From: UBA5342 sp965662645
GTDB lineage: Bacteria; Bacteroidota; Bacteroidia; Bacteroidales; UBA5342
Direction: 5' to 3'
NCBI GenBank assembly: GCA_965662645.1
Contig: CBFIII010000011.1
Span: 35,308-99,307, forward strand
Length of the DNA stretch: 64,000 bases
In this document: piece by piece, positions 1 through 8,025 of the stretch
Position numbering within the stretch: the first letter of the stretch is position 1
How the letters are laid out: each line of letters begins with the position of its first letter
Made by a program: the position numbers and the translations under genes
Notes under the pieces: generated by a model
Told to the model about the DNA's origin: nothing
Databases searched by the model: none
The model's input: only the letters and a program-made list of their open reading frames with translations

Positions 1-243
1 AGTGCAGTAAGTATAGGAAAAACTGTAACCAATACACGAGCTAACTATAGTGTACCTATAACGCGTTATGGTATTGACGAACAAAAGTTCTTAGATATGG
101 AAAATGAGTATCATACCGCATTATTAATAAGTCCACTTTCTCAATATGGAGGATTGCCGACCGTTAACCGTATGGTTATAGGTGATGCTGATAAAGATGA
201 TTGTAATATGTCGGTTTCTATGTATTATACCACATTCGAATAA
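1..243 (+). CDS. C-terminal fragment of a DUF4270-like surface protein (partial)
   Basis: An open frame runs from the first base of the window to TAA at 241-243, so only the last 80 residues are visible. It reads as a secreted beta-rich protein: an N-Y-S-V-P-I-T-R-Y segment, then LLISPLSQYGG, then a closing strand MSVSMYYT. This resembles the end of DUF4270 lipoproteins of Bacteroidota, which close with an N-x-T-R-Y block and a final x-I-Y-Y-T strand, but the match is from memory of the family pattern. The next gene, 41 bp downstream on the same strand, encodes an outer-membrane barrel, which fits an envelope role. The start lies outside the window. Confidence 0.4.
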   Translation, partial: SAVSIGKTVTNTRANYSVPITRYGIDEQKFLDMENEYHTALLISPLSQYGGLPTVNRMVIGDADKDDCNMSVSMYYTTFE

Positions 244-284
244 TAAGAGAAAACTCTAAATAACACGAAAAGAAAAAAACAATT

Positions 285-1535
285 ATGAACATATTAAAAG
301 CATCATTAATTCTCTTAATATCTCTATTATTCAGTACTGCTTTTGCACAAACAAACTCTCCTTATTCACGTTATGGATTAGGTAGCTTTTCTTCAAAAGG
401 TAGTGTGCGTACAATGACTTTAGGTGGAGCAGGAACAGCTATACAAACAAAAAATGACATTAATAACCAGAACCCATCGGCATTAGTAGCTATGGATAGT
501 ACCACCGTATTATTTGATATGGGACTCCATGCTAATATTTCTAATTTTAGCTCTAATGGAACAACTGAAAAAGTCTATTCAGGTAACTTGGATTATGTCA
601 CGTTGATGATACCTATGACTAAATTCTGGTTCTTCTCAGCATCTGTTCAGCCTTTATCATCTATTGGTTATAATATTAGTACAGATAATGTATATGTAGG
701 GGTGTCAAGTGAAGCTACAGGATCTAGTAAATATTATTCTACTAACTATACAGGAGAAGGTGGTATTAGTTTAGGAACGCTTACCAATAGTTTTAAGTTA
801 CCTGGCGGTTTTTCTGTAGGAGCAGAAGTCGGTTTATTATGGGGTACTCACGAAGAAACAATTACTGAGAGTTACGGCTTAGATATACCATCTACTTCTC
901 GAAATGATGTTGTTTATCATCGAGGTTTATGGTTAACCACAGGAGCTCAATGGGCACTTGATGTCAAAGACTGGAAAGTGGTCTTAGGTGCTACTTATGA
1001 TATTGAAACCGATGTTTCTTCATATTCTGAATCTGAAATTAACGTCTCTTATAGTGAAACGATAGAGGATAAGACGAGTGTTACTACGGTGAATAAATTG
1101 CCTGAAGGTTATGGCTTAGGTTTGTCTTTATCAAGCTCACAATGGACATTTGCTACGGATTATAAAACTAAGAAATGGTCACAATCTAATTTTGGTATCG
1201 ATGGTACTCATCTCTGTGATAATGATATCTTTTCTGTTGGTAGCGAATATATCCCTAGTTTTAACTCAAATGCATACCTTAATCGTGTTGCTTACCGTGT
1301 AGGTGTACATTACGAGACCGGTAGTTTTAAAGTGAATAATTCAGCTGTTTCTTCTGGTTCTGTATCTCTTGGCTTAGGTTTGCCAGGGCGTATGAATAAT
1401 ACATTAATCAATGTAGGGTTTGAATTTGGCACTATTGGAGGGTTTAGTGGTAAACACATCTCAGAAAATTATTTTCAATTAAATTTGGGTTTGAATTTAG
1501 GAGAGACATGGTTTTCTAAGGCTAAGTTTTATTAG
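285..1535 (+). CDS. outer membrane beta-barrel protein (FadL/OmpP1-like)
   Basis: A 416-residue exported protein. Residues 1-22 form a signal peptide (charged start, long Leu/Ile core, AFAQ cleavage region). The mature protein begins NSPYSRYGLG, a signature of a widespread Bacteroidota outer-membrane barrel group, followed by a Gly-rich MTLGGAGTA segment like that of FadL/OmpP1 transport porins. The rest alternates short polar turns and amphipathic strands (for example LGLGLPGRMNNTLINVGFEF) and ends in an aromatic residue (KFY), as barrels usually do. Substrate is unknown; a hydrophobic-compound or type IX accessory role is possible for the wider family. It follows the partial surface protein by 41 bp and may share its transcript. 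The ATG at 285 directly precedes the signal peptide. Confidence 0.7.
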   Translation: MNILKASLILLISLLFSTAFAQTNSPYSRYGLGSFSSKGSVRTMTLGGAGTAIQTKNDINNQNPSALVAMDSTTVLFDMGLHANISNFSSNGTTEKVYSGNLDYVTLMIPMTKFWFFSASVQPLSSIGYNISTDNVYVGVSSEATGSSKYYSTNYTGEGGISLGTLTNSFKLPGGFSVGAEVGLLWGTHEETITESYGLDIPSTSRNDVVYHRGLWLTTGAQWALDVKDWKVVLGATYDIETDVSSYSESEINVSYSETIEDKTSVTTVNKLPEGYGLGLSLSSSQWTFATDYKTKKWSQSNFGIDGTHLCDNDIFSVGSEYIPSFNSNAYLNRVAYRVGVHYETGSFKVNNSAVSSGSVSLGLGLPGRMNNTLINVGFEFGTIGGFSGKHISENYFQLNLGLNLGETWFSKAKFY

Positions 1536-1610
1536 TATTGCAAAGTATAAATTATAAAAATAGAATATTGTTTTCTAATGAAGAACTACATCAGCAAATA
1601 GATGGAGTCG

Positions 1611-1676
1611 TAAATTGGAAAACATTTTATTATTCGCAGTAAGATGCGAGAAATAAAACTCACGATGTGGGATTTA
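1611..1676 (-). repeat. dispersed intergenic repeat, copy 1 (tail A, reverse orientation)
   Basis: Reads on the minus strand as the family head (CCCACATCGTGAG, then the TTATTCGCAG core in reverse) followed by a tail resembling AAAATGTTTTCCAATTT. It is shorter and more diverged than the copies near 3.6, 10.7 and 44 kb. It lies between the barrel gene and fabG. Confidence 0.7.
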
Positions 1677-1712
1677 AAATATTACCCATTAACTAATTAA
1701 ATTAAATTTATT

Positions 1713-2459
1713 ATGAAATTACTTGAAGGAAAAACGGCTATAGTCACTGGTGCTGCTCGCGGTATAGGTAAAGGTATTGCTCTAGAATTTGCAAAAGCAG
1801 GAGCAAATATCGCTTTCACTGACTTGCGTATTGATGAAATAGCAGAAGCTACAGTAAAAGAAATTGAAGCATTTGGTGTAAAAGCTAAAGGTTATGCTTC
1901 TGATGCTTCTAAATTTGAAGAAACACAAGAAGTCGTTGACGCCATAGTAAAAGAGTTTGGTAAAGTAGATATCTTGGTCAATAATGCAGGTATTACCATG
2001 GATAGCCTATTAATGCGCATGTCAGAACAACAGTGGGATGCCGTCATTAACGTTAACTTAAAATCAGTCTTTAATTTCACTAAAGCGATTCAACGTTATA
2101 TGCTAAAACAACGTAGCGGTTCTATCATCAATATGAGCTCTGTGGTTGGTGTAAGCGGTAACGCAGGTCAAGCTAACTATTCGGCTTCAAAAGCAGGTAT
2201 GATTGGTTTTACTAAGTCAGTAGCTAAAGAATTAGGATCACGCAATATACGTTGTAATGCTATTGCTCCTGGTTTTATTATTACTGAAATGACCGCTAAA
2301 TTATCAGAAGAAGTCCGCAAACAGTGGGAATCAAGTATTCCATTAAGACGTGGTGGTACTCCCGAAGATATCGCTAAAACATGTGTTTACTTAGCATCAG
2401 ATCTCTCGTCTTACGTTACAGGTCAGACTATTCACGTTTGTGGAGGTATGAATATGTAA
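1713..2459 (+). CDS. fabG: 3-oxoacyl-[acyl-carrier-protein] reductase FabG
   Basis: A 248-residue classical short-chain dehydrogenase that reduces 3-oxoacyl-ACP with NADPH in the fatty acid elongation cycle. It has the Rossmann glycine motif TGAARGIG at 12-19, NNAG at 90-93, the catalytic asparagine in NVNL (N115), and the triad S143, Y156, K160 inside a GNAGQANYSASKAG segment highly typical of FabG. Length matches the family (about 245). It has its own terminator at 2496-2537 and no acyl-carrier or fabF genes beside it, so it appears to be transcribed alone. FabG-like paralogues are common, so another 3-oxoacyl or acetoacetyl reductase role is possible, but the active-site context favours the housekeeping enzyme. 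Confidence 0.9.
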   Translation: MKLLEGKTAIVTGAARGIGKGIALEFAKAGANIAFTDLRIDEIAEATVKEIEAFGVKAKGYASDASKFEETQEVVDAIVKEFGKVDILVNNAGITMDSLLMRMSEQQWDAVINVNLKSVFNFTKAIQRYMLKQRSGSIINMSSVVGVSGNAGQANYSASKAGMIGFTKSVAKELGSRNIRCNAIAPGFIITEMTAKLSEEVRKQWESSIPLRRGGTPEDIAKTCVYLASDLSSYVTGQTIHVCGGMNM

Positions 2460-2495
2460 GAACTGTGATCTTTCATATTGCTTAAGAATATTTTT

Positions 2496-2537
2496 AAAAA
2501 GCATCAAATACCTATTAGGGATTTGGTGCTTTTTTTT
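2496..2537 (+). terminator. Rho-independent terminator after fabG
   Basis: AAAAAGCATCAAAT at 2496-2509 pairs with ATTTGGTGCTTTTTT at 2521-2535 (one T-G pair) around an 11-nt loop, and the stem runs into a T tract. It lies 36 bp after the fabG stop. Confidence 0.85.
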
Positions 2538-2640
2538 ATTTATTTAAAATAGGAATGAACAATTTATAATCTAATATGTTTTTGAAATTGAACATACCAT
2601 ACAAAACTCATTTTCCAAGAAGTCTGAATTTCAAGTGGAA

Positions 2641-2696
2641 ATATACTTTATTGTTCGTAGTCAGCTACTAGAAATGTAATTTACAATGAAGGATTT
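2641..2696 (-). repeat. degenerate copy 2 of the dispersed intergenic repeat
   Basis: The stretch has the same order of words as copy 1 (ACTTTATTGTTCGTAG, a TCAGCTAC block, then TTTACAATGAAGGATTT) with many substitutions. It is recognisable only by alignment to the better copies, so the call is tentative. Confidence 0.45.
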
Positions 2697-2751
2697 GAGG
2701 TGTCGCATTTAAGTTTAAATTTCAGTTGATAAAACTGTGTTTTTTATAAAT

Positions 2752-3201
2752 ATGAAAACATTCAATAACATACAAGAAATTTTAGATTTTGCTATTACAG
2801 CAAAAGGTCAAGCTATTAAGTTTTACTTGTATTTAGTTGAAAACGCTAAAAACAACGCGACTAAAAAAACATTTTCAGCTCTGATTAATGAAGAAAAAGA
2901 ACACGCTAAAAAATTACAAAATATTAATATTGAACATCTTTCATTGTCTAATTCTATTAGTGAAGTCCGTATTTCAGATTATATAAACCCTGAGGTTGAT
3001 TATAGGACATTAGATTATGATGAAGTATTAGTCATTGCCATGAATCGTGAAAAACGCGCTTTTATGTTTTACGACAAATTAGCACAAATGGTAGATGATG
3101 ATGAAATAAGAAAGATTTTCTCTTCTTTAGCAAAAGAAGAAAGTCAACATAAAAACCAATTTGAAATCGAATACGATGATCTTATGTTGGTTGATAATTA
3201 G
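2752..3201 (+). CDS. ferritin-like (rubrerythrin-type) diiron-fold protein
   Basis: A 149-residue, largely helical protein starting at ATG 2752; a GTG at 2737 would add five residues but gives a less natural N-terminus. It carries two repeats of the ferritin-like pattern: helix pair one ends in E-E-K-E-H (ExxH) and helix pair two has NREKRAFMFY followed by E-E-S-Q-H (ExxH). This is the layout of rubrerythrin/erythrin domains that bind two iron atoms and remove peroxide or store iron. The first-helix ligand expected six residues before FY is Lys (K18) instead of Glu, so the site may be incomplete. There is no rubredoxin C-terminal domain. It is a single-gene unit with a terminator at 3224-3257. 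Confidence 0.7.
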   Translation: MKTFNNIQEILDFAITAKGQAIKFYLYLVENAKNNATKKTFSALINEEKEHAKKLQNINIEHLSLSNSISEVRISDYINPEVDYRTLDYDEVLVIAMNREKRAFMFYDKLAQMVDDDEIRKIFSSLAKEESQHKNQFEIEYDDLMLVDN

Positions 3202-3223
3202 TTTGTTGGGTTAATGAAGAGTG

Positions 3224-3257
3224 AAAAGGACAGTTTCTATGAAGCTGTCCTTTTTTT
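3224..3257 (+). terminator. Rho-independent terminator after the ferritin-like gene
   Basis: A 14-bp stem, AAAAGGACAGTTTC (3224-3237) against GAAGCTGTCCTTTT with one T-G pair, encloses a 3-nt loop and is followed by T7. Confidence 0.9.
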
Positions 3258-3264
3258 GTATGTC

Positions 3265-3560
3265 CGGTATGGTAATAAGCTTACAGAGTGCAAGTCTTTA
3301 TGTGCCGAGTTGATAGGAAACATTAGTGATTGGCAAGGGTGTCAGTGGTGACTCTGAATCTGAAGAAAGCTATTTGCAAACTTGAAGTATTGGTTCATTT
3401 TGAATTATGCCAAAATGAACGACTAGGGTATGGGGCTATGGTCACTAAGCTTGTCGAATGTGTCAAAGCACTAAACGAAAAAAAGAGTATTGTCTATCTT
3501 GTTGAGAAACAAATACGAATAGAAATATATTATCCACACAAAATGATTTAGAGCCAAAAA
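3265..3560 (+). other. possible degenerate group II intron 5' fragment (structured RNA relic)
   Basis: No convincing protein is encoded here; a 73-codon frame at 3330-3551 looks spurious. The text GAGTGCAAGTC, then GCCGAGTTGATAGGAAACA, then GGTGACTCTGAATCTGAAG and AGCTATTTGCAAACT matches, from memory, the word order of domain I in bacterial group II introns. A perfect 10-bp hairpin, GTTCATTTTG (3393-3402) with CAAAATGAAC (3411-3420), supports a structured RNA origin. No reverse transcriptase or domain V is seen nearby, so this would be a truncated remnant. It ends against copy 3 of the dispersed repeat. Confidence 0.4.
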
Positions 3561-3570
3561 TAAGGTTGCT

Positions 3571-3670
3571 TAGTCAACAACTTCGGGGCAAACCCAGAGG
3601 CATTTAGTTGAAGAATATTTTATTATTCGCAGCAAGCTACGGAGAATTAAACCCACAATGTGGGGTTAAA
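3571..3670 (-). repeat. dispersed intergenic repeat, copy 3 (full tail A, reverse orientation)
   Basis: One of the most complete copies. On the minus strand it begins with the hairpin CCCCACATTGTGGGT, continues through TTAATTCTCCGTAGCTTGCT and GCGAATAATAAAATATTC, then TTCAACTAAATGCC, and closes with a TTTGCCCCGAAGTTGTTGAC tail. It sits 10 bp past the end of the minus-strand STN protein gene, oriented like that gene. Confidence 0.85.
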
Positions 3671-3680
3671 AAAAATAGAC

Positions 3681-5192
3681 TTATTTCTCCTCCTCCATCA
3701 TAAAACCAGACGTGTAAAAAGCCTCCATAATTTCCTGTTCAGGAAGGATTATATTATCATTCCTCCAAAAGGCTTCAGGTGAGAATTCGATGGTTTCACT
3801 AAAAATACTGTTCGTTTTATATCGCTGTTGACTTTTATCTCTGTGTTTTTTCGTTAGATCGATATTTGTTACCACCATTTCAAAGATGGTGTTAAACGAT
3901 TTGTAACGCCAATTCTTTGTTTGTTTAGCTTTTATTGTGATGTCACCCCTGATATAATTGAGATGATATAATCCATCTAATAGTTGATATTCGACTCTGT
4001 ATAGATAGCGTTCGGGTTTCGCTTTCGTATGTCGATCTTTTTTTAAGATTAAGCTATAACGATTTTCTTTGATATATGCCGTGGCGTATTCAAATTCGGC
4101 TCCTAAGAGAATAAAGTCTTCAAAAGAGATGTAAAGTTCGCCTTCAAATTCAGCTTCAGAATTATTTCCTAATGGTGAAAAATGAAGAATATAAACCCAT
4201 TGATCTTTCCAGGATTGAATGTCACTTATCTGATAGCGATAGACTGCAGATCCTTTTGCGGATAAAAAATCAGTAGGGTATTGAGCAATGTCTAGATATT
4301 GAGCTGCTTCAGTACCCCCCTTGAGTTTTAAGATAATGCTATCGCGTAGCGATGGTTTAGTACTAAATTTTCGTGCTTTTTTTAGTGCTAAATCATCTTT
4401 CCGTATGCCATTGCTTCTAGGGGAGAACGCATCGAATAGGGCTTCGCTATAACTGAGTTGTTCCTTGTTACGATAGGCTATTTCTCGGTAAAAGGCAGCA
4501 TAACCATAAGAGCTACGGCGGTACTTACTCTTGAGGTTTTCAATCGCATTTTCTAGAATATAGCGACTGTCTATGCTACGTACCATCACTTCTTGTAAAG
4601 AGATGCTAGCAGGGGATAAATAAATTGTTTTCTTGTTTTTTAAATCATTAAAAAAAAGTGTTTTGGAGTGGTATCCTAAACAGGAAATAGTAATTGATTT
4701 ATTTGTGAGAATGGGTGATATGTGTATCGAAAATATGCCATTCGCATTTGCGGAAGTGCCTTGCATTGTACTATTTATTCGTATTGATGCATTAGGGATT
4801 GGGTGCTGTGTTATGCTATCCAAAATCGTTGCAGATAAATGAAAGTTATCCGGTTTTTCATTCTCTACGAGTTCCAATTTAGAGTGATTATTGAGAATAA
4901 TTTGATTCTTAAAATTATGATATTCTATACTATCGCCCATAAAGTGTACAATGAAATCTTTCACATTACCCACGAATGCTTGGGTAATGATTTTATTTTC
5001 ATCATTAAACAAGTCCGAAGGATAGGAGAAATAACAAGAGCATTGTTTAGAAACCTGTTCTAATAGCTCCTTGAGGGAAGCTTCTTGCGCTTCTATCTTT
5101 AGGGATTTAGACAAATGATCTTTGCTTTGTGAATACAAACACAAAGAAAATAAGCATAGTATAATTGCTATTATGTGTTTTCTTTTTACCAT
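3681..5192 (-). CDS. STN and carboxypeptidase-regulatory-like domain protein of the sigma/FecR cassette
   Basis: A 503-residue exported protein. Residues 1-21 are a signal peptide. Residues about 28-102 form an STN (secretin/TonB short N-terminal) domain (LKIEAQEASLKELLEQVSKQ), the module by which TonB receptors contact FecR. Residues about 118-195 are a carboxypeptidase-D regulatory-like Ig fold. The remaining 300 residues are a beta-rich region shared with the protein at 6754-8025, including an FYRE segment and a C-terminal F-W-x5-I-x-x-P-E motif. A TonB plug and barrel, expected after these domains in a SusC-like receptor, are absent. It is the last gene of the cassette, 40 bp after fecR. 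The likely role is the periplasmic or outer-membrane input that controls the FecR anti-sigma factor; this is inferred from the STN domain and gene order. Confidence 0.75.
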   Translation of the reverse strand: MVKRKHIIAIILCLFSLCLYSQSKDHLSKSLKIEAQEASLKELLEQVSKQCSCYFSYPSDLFNDENKIITQAFVGNVKDFIVHFMGDSIEYHNFKNQIILNNHSKLELVENEKPDNFHLSATILDSITQHPIPNASIRINSTMQGTSANANGIFSIHISPILTNKSITISCLGYHSKTLFFNDLKNKKTIYLSPASISLQEVMVRSIDSRYILENAIENLKSKYRRSSYGYAAFYREIAYRNKEQLSYSEALFDAFSPRSNGIRKDDLALKKARKFSTKPSLRDSIILKLKGGTEAAQYLDIAQYPTDFLSAKGSAVYRYQISDIQSWKDQWVYILHFSPLGNNSEAEFEGELYISFEDFILLGAEFEYATAYIKENRYSLILKKDRHTKAKPERYLYRVEYQLLDGLYHLNYIRGDITIKAKQTKNWRYKSFNTIFEMVVTNIDLTKKHRDKSQQRYKTNSIFSETIEFSPEAFWRNDNIILPEQEIMEAFYTSGFMMEEEK

Positions 5193-5232
5193 CTAGTATT
5201 TGAGTACAATAGCTCTTTTGTGCGTAGATTAT

Positions 5233-6057
5233 TTATTTTTCAGAAAGGATATAAGTTCCATTATCAGTTCGTTTCTCCAAATTTAAGGTTAAACAAATGC
5301 TGCTGAGTACTTCATCAATATTTAAACCTTCCAAGGTGGTGGAGATGTGTAGAGCATTCAAATTCTCAGTTTGCATCTTGACAGGGATATGATAGGTCTT
5401 TTCGATGACCTCAAGTACTTCTTTAAGAGGGCTATTGATGAAGACCAGTTTTTGTTCGTACCATGATAAATAATTGGGGTCTAGTTGCGTAATTGTTGTT
5501 TTGATAGGCTGTCCATTTAAGTATAAAAGAGCTTCATCTTTTTCGAGAATTACGGGTTTTATACCGGCTTTGCTGACTTTTACTTTTCCACTTTTTACTA
5601 CGACTTCTATGTCTTTGCTCTCTTGTTTCTTTCTGACGTTAAATGAGGTACCGAGTACTGTTACATTGGTTTTACCTGCTTTAATTCTAAAAGGACGTGC
5701 TTTGTCGGGGGTTATTTCAAAAAAGCTCTCTCCATCTAATCTCAATAAACGTTTATGCCCCATGTCTTTTGCAAAAACGATGTGGGCGTTTTTATTTAAG
5801 GTAACATTAGACCCATCTGGCAGTTGTACTACCATTGGTGTATTGCTTTCATTGGTGATGCGTTCGTAGGAATCCCATAACAATAGTGTGAAAATACACA
5901 ACACAGCGACAGCTGTCATAGCACTTGCTCGGCGCAATAATTGGTGACGCTTAGTTTGTTTCACTTTATGCTTCACTATAGAGTAAGCAGCTTGAGTGTC
6001 AAATTCTTCTATGGAATTAAACTCTTTGATTATATGTTCCGTCTCTTGAAGTGTCAT
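5233..6057 (-). CDS. FecR-family anti-sigma factor
   Basis: A 274-residue inner-membrane regulator. A short cytosolic N-terminus with basic clusters precedes one membrane segment (AMTAVAVLCIFTLLLW, about residues 40-55), then the periplasmic FecR domain with VVQLPDGSNVTLNKNAHIVF and LRLDGESFFEI, and a C-terminal STN-like half ending LNLEKRTDNGTYIL. FecR proteins hold an ECF sigma factor until a surface signal arrives. I chose ATG at 6057, one base past the sigma-factor stop; an in-frame TTG at 6081 would overlap the sigma gene by 23 bp. Tight coupling with the sigma gene upstream and the STN protein downstream indicates one signalling unit. Confidence 0.9.
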   Translation of the reverse strand: MTLQETEHIIKEFNSIEEFDTQAAYSIVKHKVKQTKRHQLLRRASAMTAVAVLCIFTLLLWDSYERITNESNTPMVVQLPDGSNVTLNKNAHIVFAKDMGHKRLLRLDGESFFEITPDKARPFRIKAGKTNVTVLGTSFNVRKKQESKDIEVVVKSGKVKVSKAGIKPVILEKDEALLYLNGQPIKTTITQLDPNYLSWYEQKLVFINSPLKEVLEVIEKTYHIPVKMQTENLNALHISTTLEGLNIDEVLSSICLTLNLEKRTDNGTYILSEK

Positions 6058-6058
6058 T

Positions 6059-6592
6059 TTAGTTCTTATTAACTTTTTCAAATCGTATTCTAAAAGCTTT
6101 TAACGCTTTACTGATATGTGCCTCTACCGTTTTTACCGATATATTTAGTTGTTCTGCAATGCTTTTATATCTTAAGCCATCAGTCCTGCTTAGGAGGTAA
6201 ATCTCTTTTGTTTTTTCAGGTAAAGCCTCTAATTCTTGTTGATAGGCCAGGTACATTTCATTTATTATCATCCCGTCTTCTGGGCTGGGATAATGCTGCT
6301 TTTGATGTTTAATTTCAGATTTGTAGCGTTCGTGTACTGTGTTATGTTTTATGATATGAAGTGAGCGTTTATATACACTAGCGTAGAGGTATGCTTTGAG
6401 GTGTTCAATCGAAAGACCCTGTTTGTTCTCCCAAAGTTTGATGAAGATATCTTGAACGAGCTCTTCACTTTGTTCTTTGCTTTTTACAATTTTATTGGCG
6501 TAAGCACACAGTGGCGCATAGTAACATGTAAAGAGGGTTTTATACTCTTCATCCGTACTATGCTTATTCCAGGTGTTGCTAATGTTTGCCAT
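6059..6592 (-). CDS. ECF (extracytoplasmic function) RNA polymerase sigma factor
   Basis: A 177-residue sigma-70 family protein with only regions 2 and 4. Region 2 spans about residues 18-85 (YYAPLCAYANKIVKSKEQSEELVQDIF pattern with the VQDIFIKLWENK core). Region 4 spans about 115-170, with LPEKTKEIYLLSR, then YKSIAEQLNISVKTVEAHISKAL as the DNA-binding helix-turn-helix. This matches the Bacteroidota FecI-like group paired with FecR. It is followed immediately by fecR and preceded by dispersed repeat copy 4 and the 6754-8025 gene. The regulon probably includes its own cassette, but no target promoter can be assigned from sequence. Confidence 0.9.
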   Translation of the reverse strand: MANISNTWNKHSTDEEYKTLFTCYYAPLCAYANKIVKSKEQSEELVQDIFIKLWENKQGLSIEHLKAYLYASVYKRSLHIIKHNTVHERYKSEIKHQKQHYPSPEDGMIINEMYLAYQQELEALPEKTKEIYLLSRTDGLRYKSIAEQLNISVKTVEAHISKALKAFRIRFEKVNKN

Positions 6593-6650
6593 AAAAATTA
6601 ACCTAGGGTAGTCCTGTTGTTTTCAGCATGGAAATATATGAATTTTAATT

Positions 6651-6746
6651 GAATCCCACATAGTGGGTTTTATTTTTCGCAGTTTGCAGCGAATGAAAAA
6701 GTGTTTCGAATTGATACTCAGTCTGTTTGCAGCAGGGTAGTTCATT
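6651..6746 (+). repeat. dispersed intergenic repeat, copy 4 (tail B)
   Basis: Head AATCCCACATAGTGGGTTTT plus TTCGCAGTTTGCAGCGAAT, then tail B: GTGTTTCGAATTGATACTC, GTCTGTTTGCAGCAGGG, TTCATT. It lies between the sigma factor and the upstream carboxypeptidase-regulatory-like gene. Unlike most copies it points against the flanking genes. Confidence 0.85.
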
Positions 6747-6753
6747 TATTAAA

Positions 6754-8025
6754 TTATTTTATGTTTTCCATGTTTTTGGCTATTTTCCTTATGGCAGAGT
6801 GAATCGATTTTTCAGGTTCTATTACATTGTATTTGCCCCAAAAGTCCTTATCATAAAAGCCCTCAACGGTTTCATTCATAATTGCTTGTTGTTTTAAGCG
6901 TTCATCTCGAGCAAAGGATTTTTCAATTAAGGGTGCTCTATTGGTAATTGCCATTTCGGAAGAAATAGTATAGAAGTTATTGAATAAGCGTTTTTTCCAA
7001 TCGATTTTAAATTCGATTTCTCCTCTGGCATAACTGTAATACCACTTGTCCCCTTGGCGACGATAATTAACGATATAATGCGCATACATTGGTATTGCAT
7101 CACAGCTGAAAGGTTTGTGTTTGATAAGCATTGCACTCGCTAGAGTTTCGTTTGTGGTGTTTAGGCTAAAGGTGATATTCGAGATGGCCATTGTTTGGGC
7201 GTGTACGTATAAGGTGCCATAAAACATGGGATCGTTGATGCTTTCCTTTTGCTTAAATGAGAGAACTATATGTAATTCCCCATTTATCTTTGTGAAGTTT
7301 TCGAAGGTGTAATTATAAACATCTTGAACCTCGGGTGACAGGATGCTATAGGGATATTTAATGACATCCATAGCGAGGGTGGAGTGCGCGCCACCTTGCA
7401 GTTTGAATAGGAGGGTGTCCATTTTTGAAACATTCATGCCTTTTCGTCCTTTAAGGATGCGAATTTGGTCTTTGCGTGTATTGGAATATGCTGTTTTGTT
7501 AATTTCTACGACAGCTTCAGCTAGGGCGGTGTATTGGCGTCCTTTTTTTATAGTTTCTCGGTAAAAGCCCGTCATGAGTTGTCCCTCAGTGCTGTAGTTT
7601 TTCTCTCTGTTTTTGAGAATGTTATTTATAATGATTTGTGGTTTGTCTGGAAAAACGTTTATCTCATCGAGTTTTAGGGAGACCGCTTCCAGAGCGATCT
7701 CTAAGTTGTTATGTTTTTTTATATCTCTTACCAGAATCTCATAATTTTGGTGTCCTACATAAGAGACGATTAAAACATCATTGTCGGCCATAGGTGGTAG
7801 CTTTAACATAAAGTGTCCTTCGCTATTGCTTACCGTAGCCAAATTGGTGTTTTTTAGACCAATGGTGGCAAACATTAAAGGGGTACTGGTGCTTTTTTCT
7901 ATCACTTTGCCTTTAATAATTAGTATTGCGGAATCGCTTGTTTGGGCTGCATCTTTTGCATAACTAAAGGTGCTTATGCATAGCATTATCAATAGCCATA
8001 GGAGGGGAGAATGAGAATTTTTCAT
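6754..8025 (-). CDS. carboxypeptidase-regulatory-like domain surface protein, paralogue of the 3681-5192 product
   Basis: A 423-residue exported protein with a signal peptide (1-23), a carboxypeptidase-D regulatory-like domain at about 36-115 (IIKGKVIEKSTSTPLMFATI, then SNSEGHFMLKLP), and a C-terminal region homologous to that of the STN protein three genes downstream. Shared features are TGFYRETIKK near residue 150, a LQGGAHSTLAMDVIKYP block, and the closing F-W-x4-N-V-I-E-P-E motif. It lacks the STN domain. It begins the minus-strand cluster, 161 bp upstream of the sigma gene, with a repeat copy in between, so co-transcription is uncertain. Function is unknown; the pair may form outer-membrane-associated partners in one signalling system. 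The ATG at 8025 fits the signal peptide. Confidence 0.65.
   Translation of the reverse strand: MKNSHSPLLWLLIMLCISTFSYAKDAAQTSDSAILIIKGKVIEKSTSTPLMFATIGLKNTNLATVSNSEGHFMLKLPPMADNDVLIVSYVGHQNYEILVRDIKKHNNLEIALEAVSLKLDEINVFPDKPQIIINNILKNREKNYSTEGQLMTGFYRETIKKGRQYTALAEAVVEINKTAYSNTRKDQIRILKGRKGMNVSKMDTLLFKLQGGAHSTLAMDVIKYPYSILSPEVQDVYNYTFENFTKINGELHIVLSFKQKESINDPMFYGTLYVHAQTMAISNITFSLNTTNETLASAMLIKHKPFSCDAIPMYAHYIVNYRRQGDKWYYSYARGEIEFKIDWKKRLFNNFYTISSEMAITNRAPLIEKSFARDERLKQQAIMNETVEGFYDKDFWGKYNVIEPEKSIHSAIRKIAKNMENIK

Noticed and set aside
3330..3551. A 73-codon plus-strand frame in the group II-like segment
   Set aside because: Composition and the strong hairpin indicate structured RNA rather than protein; no start context and no family.
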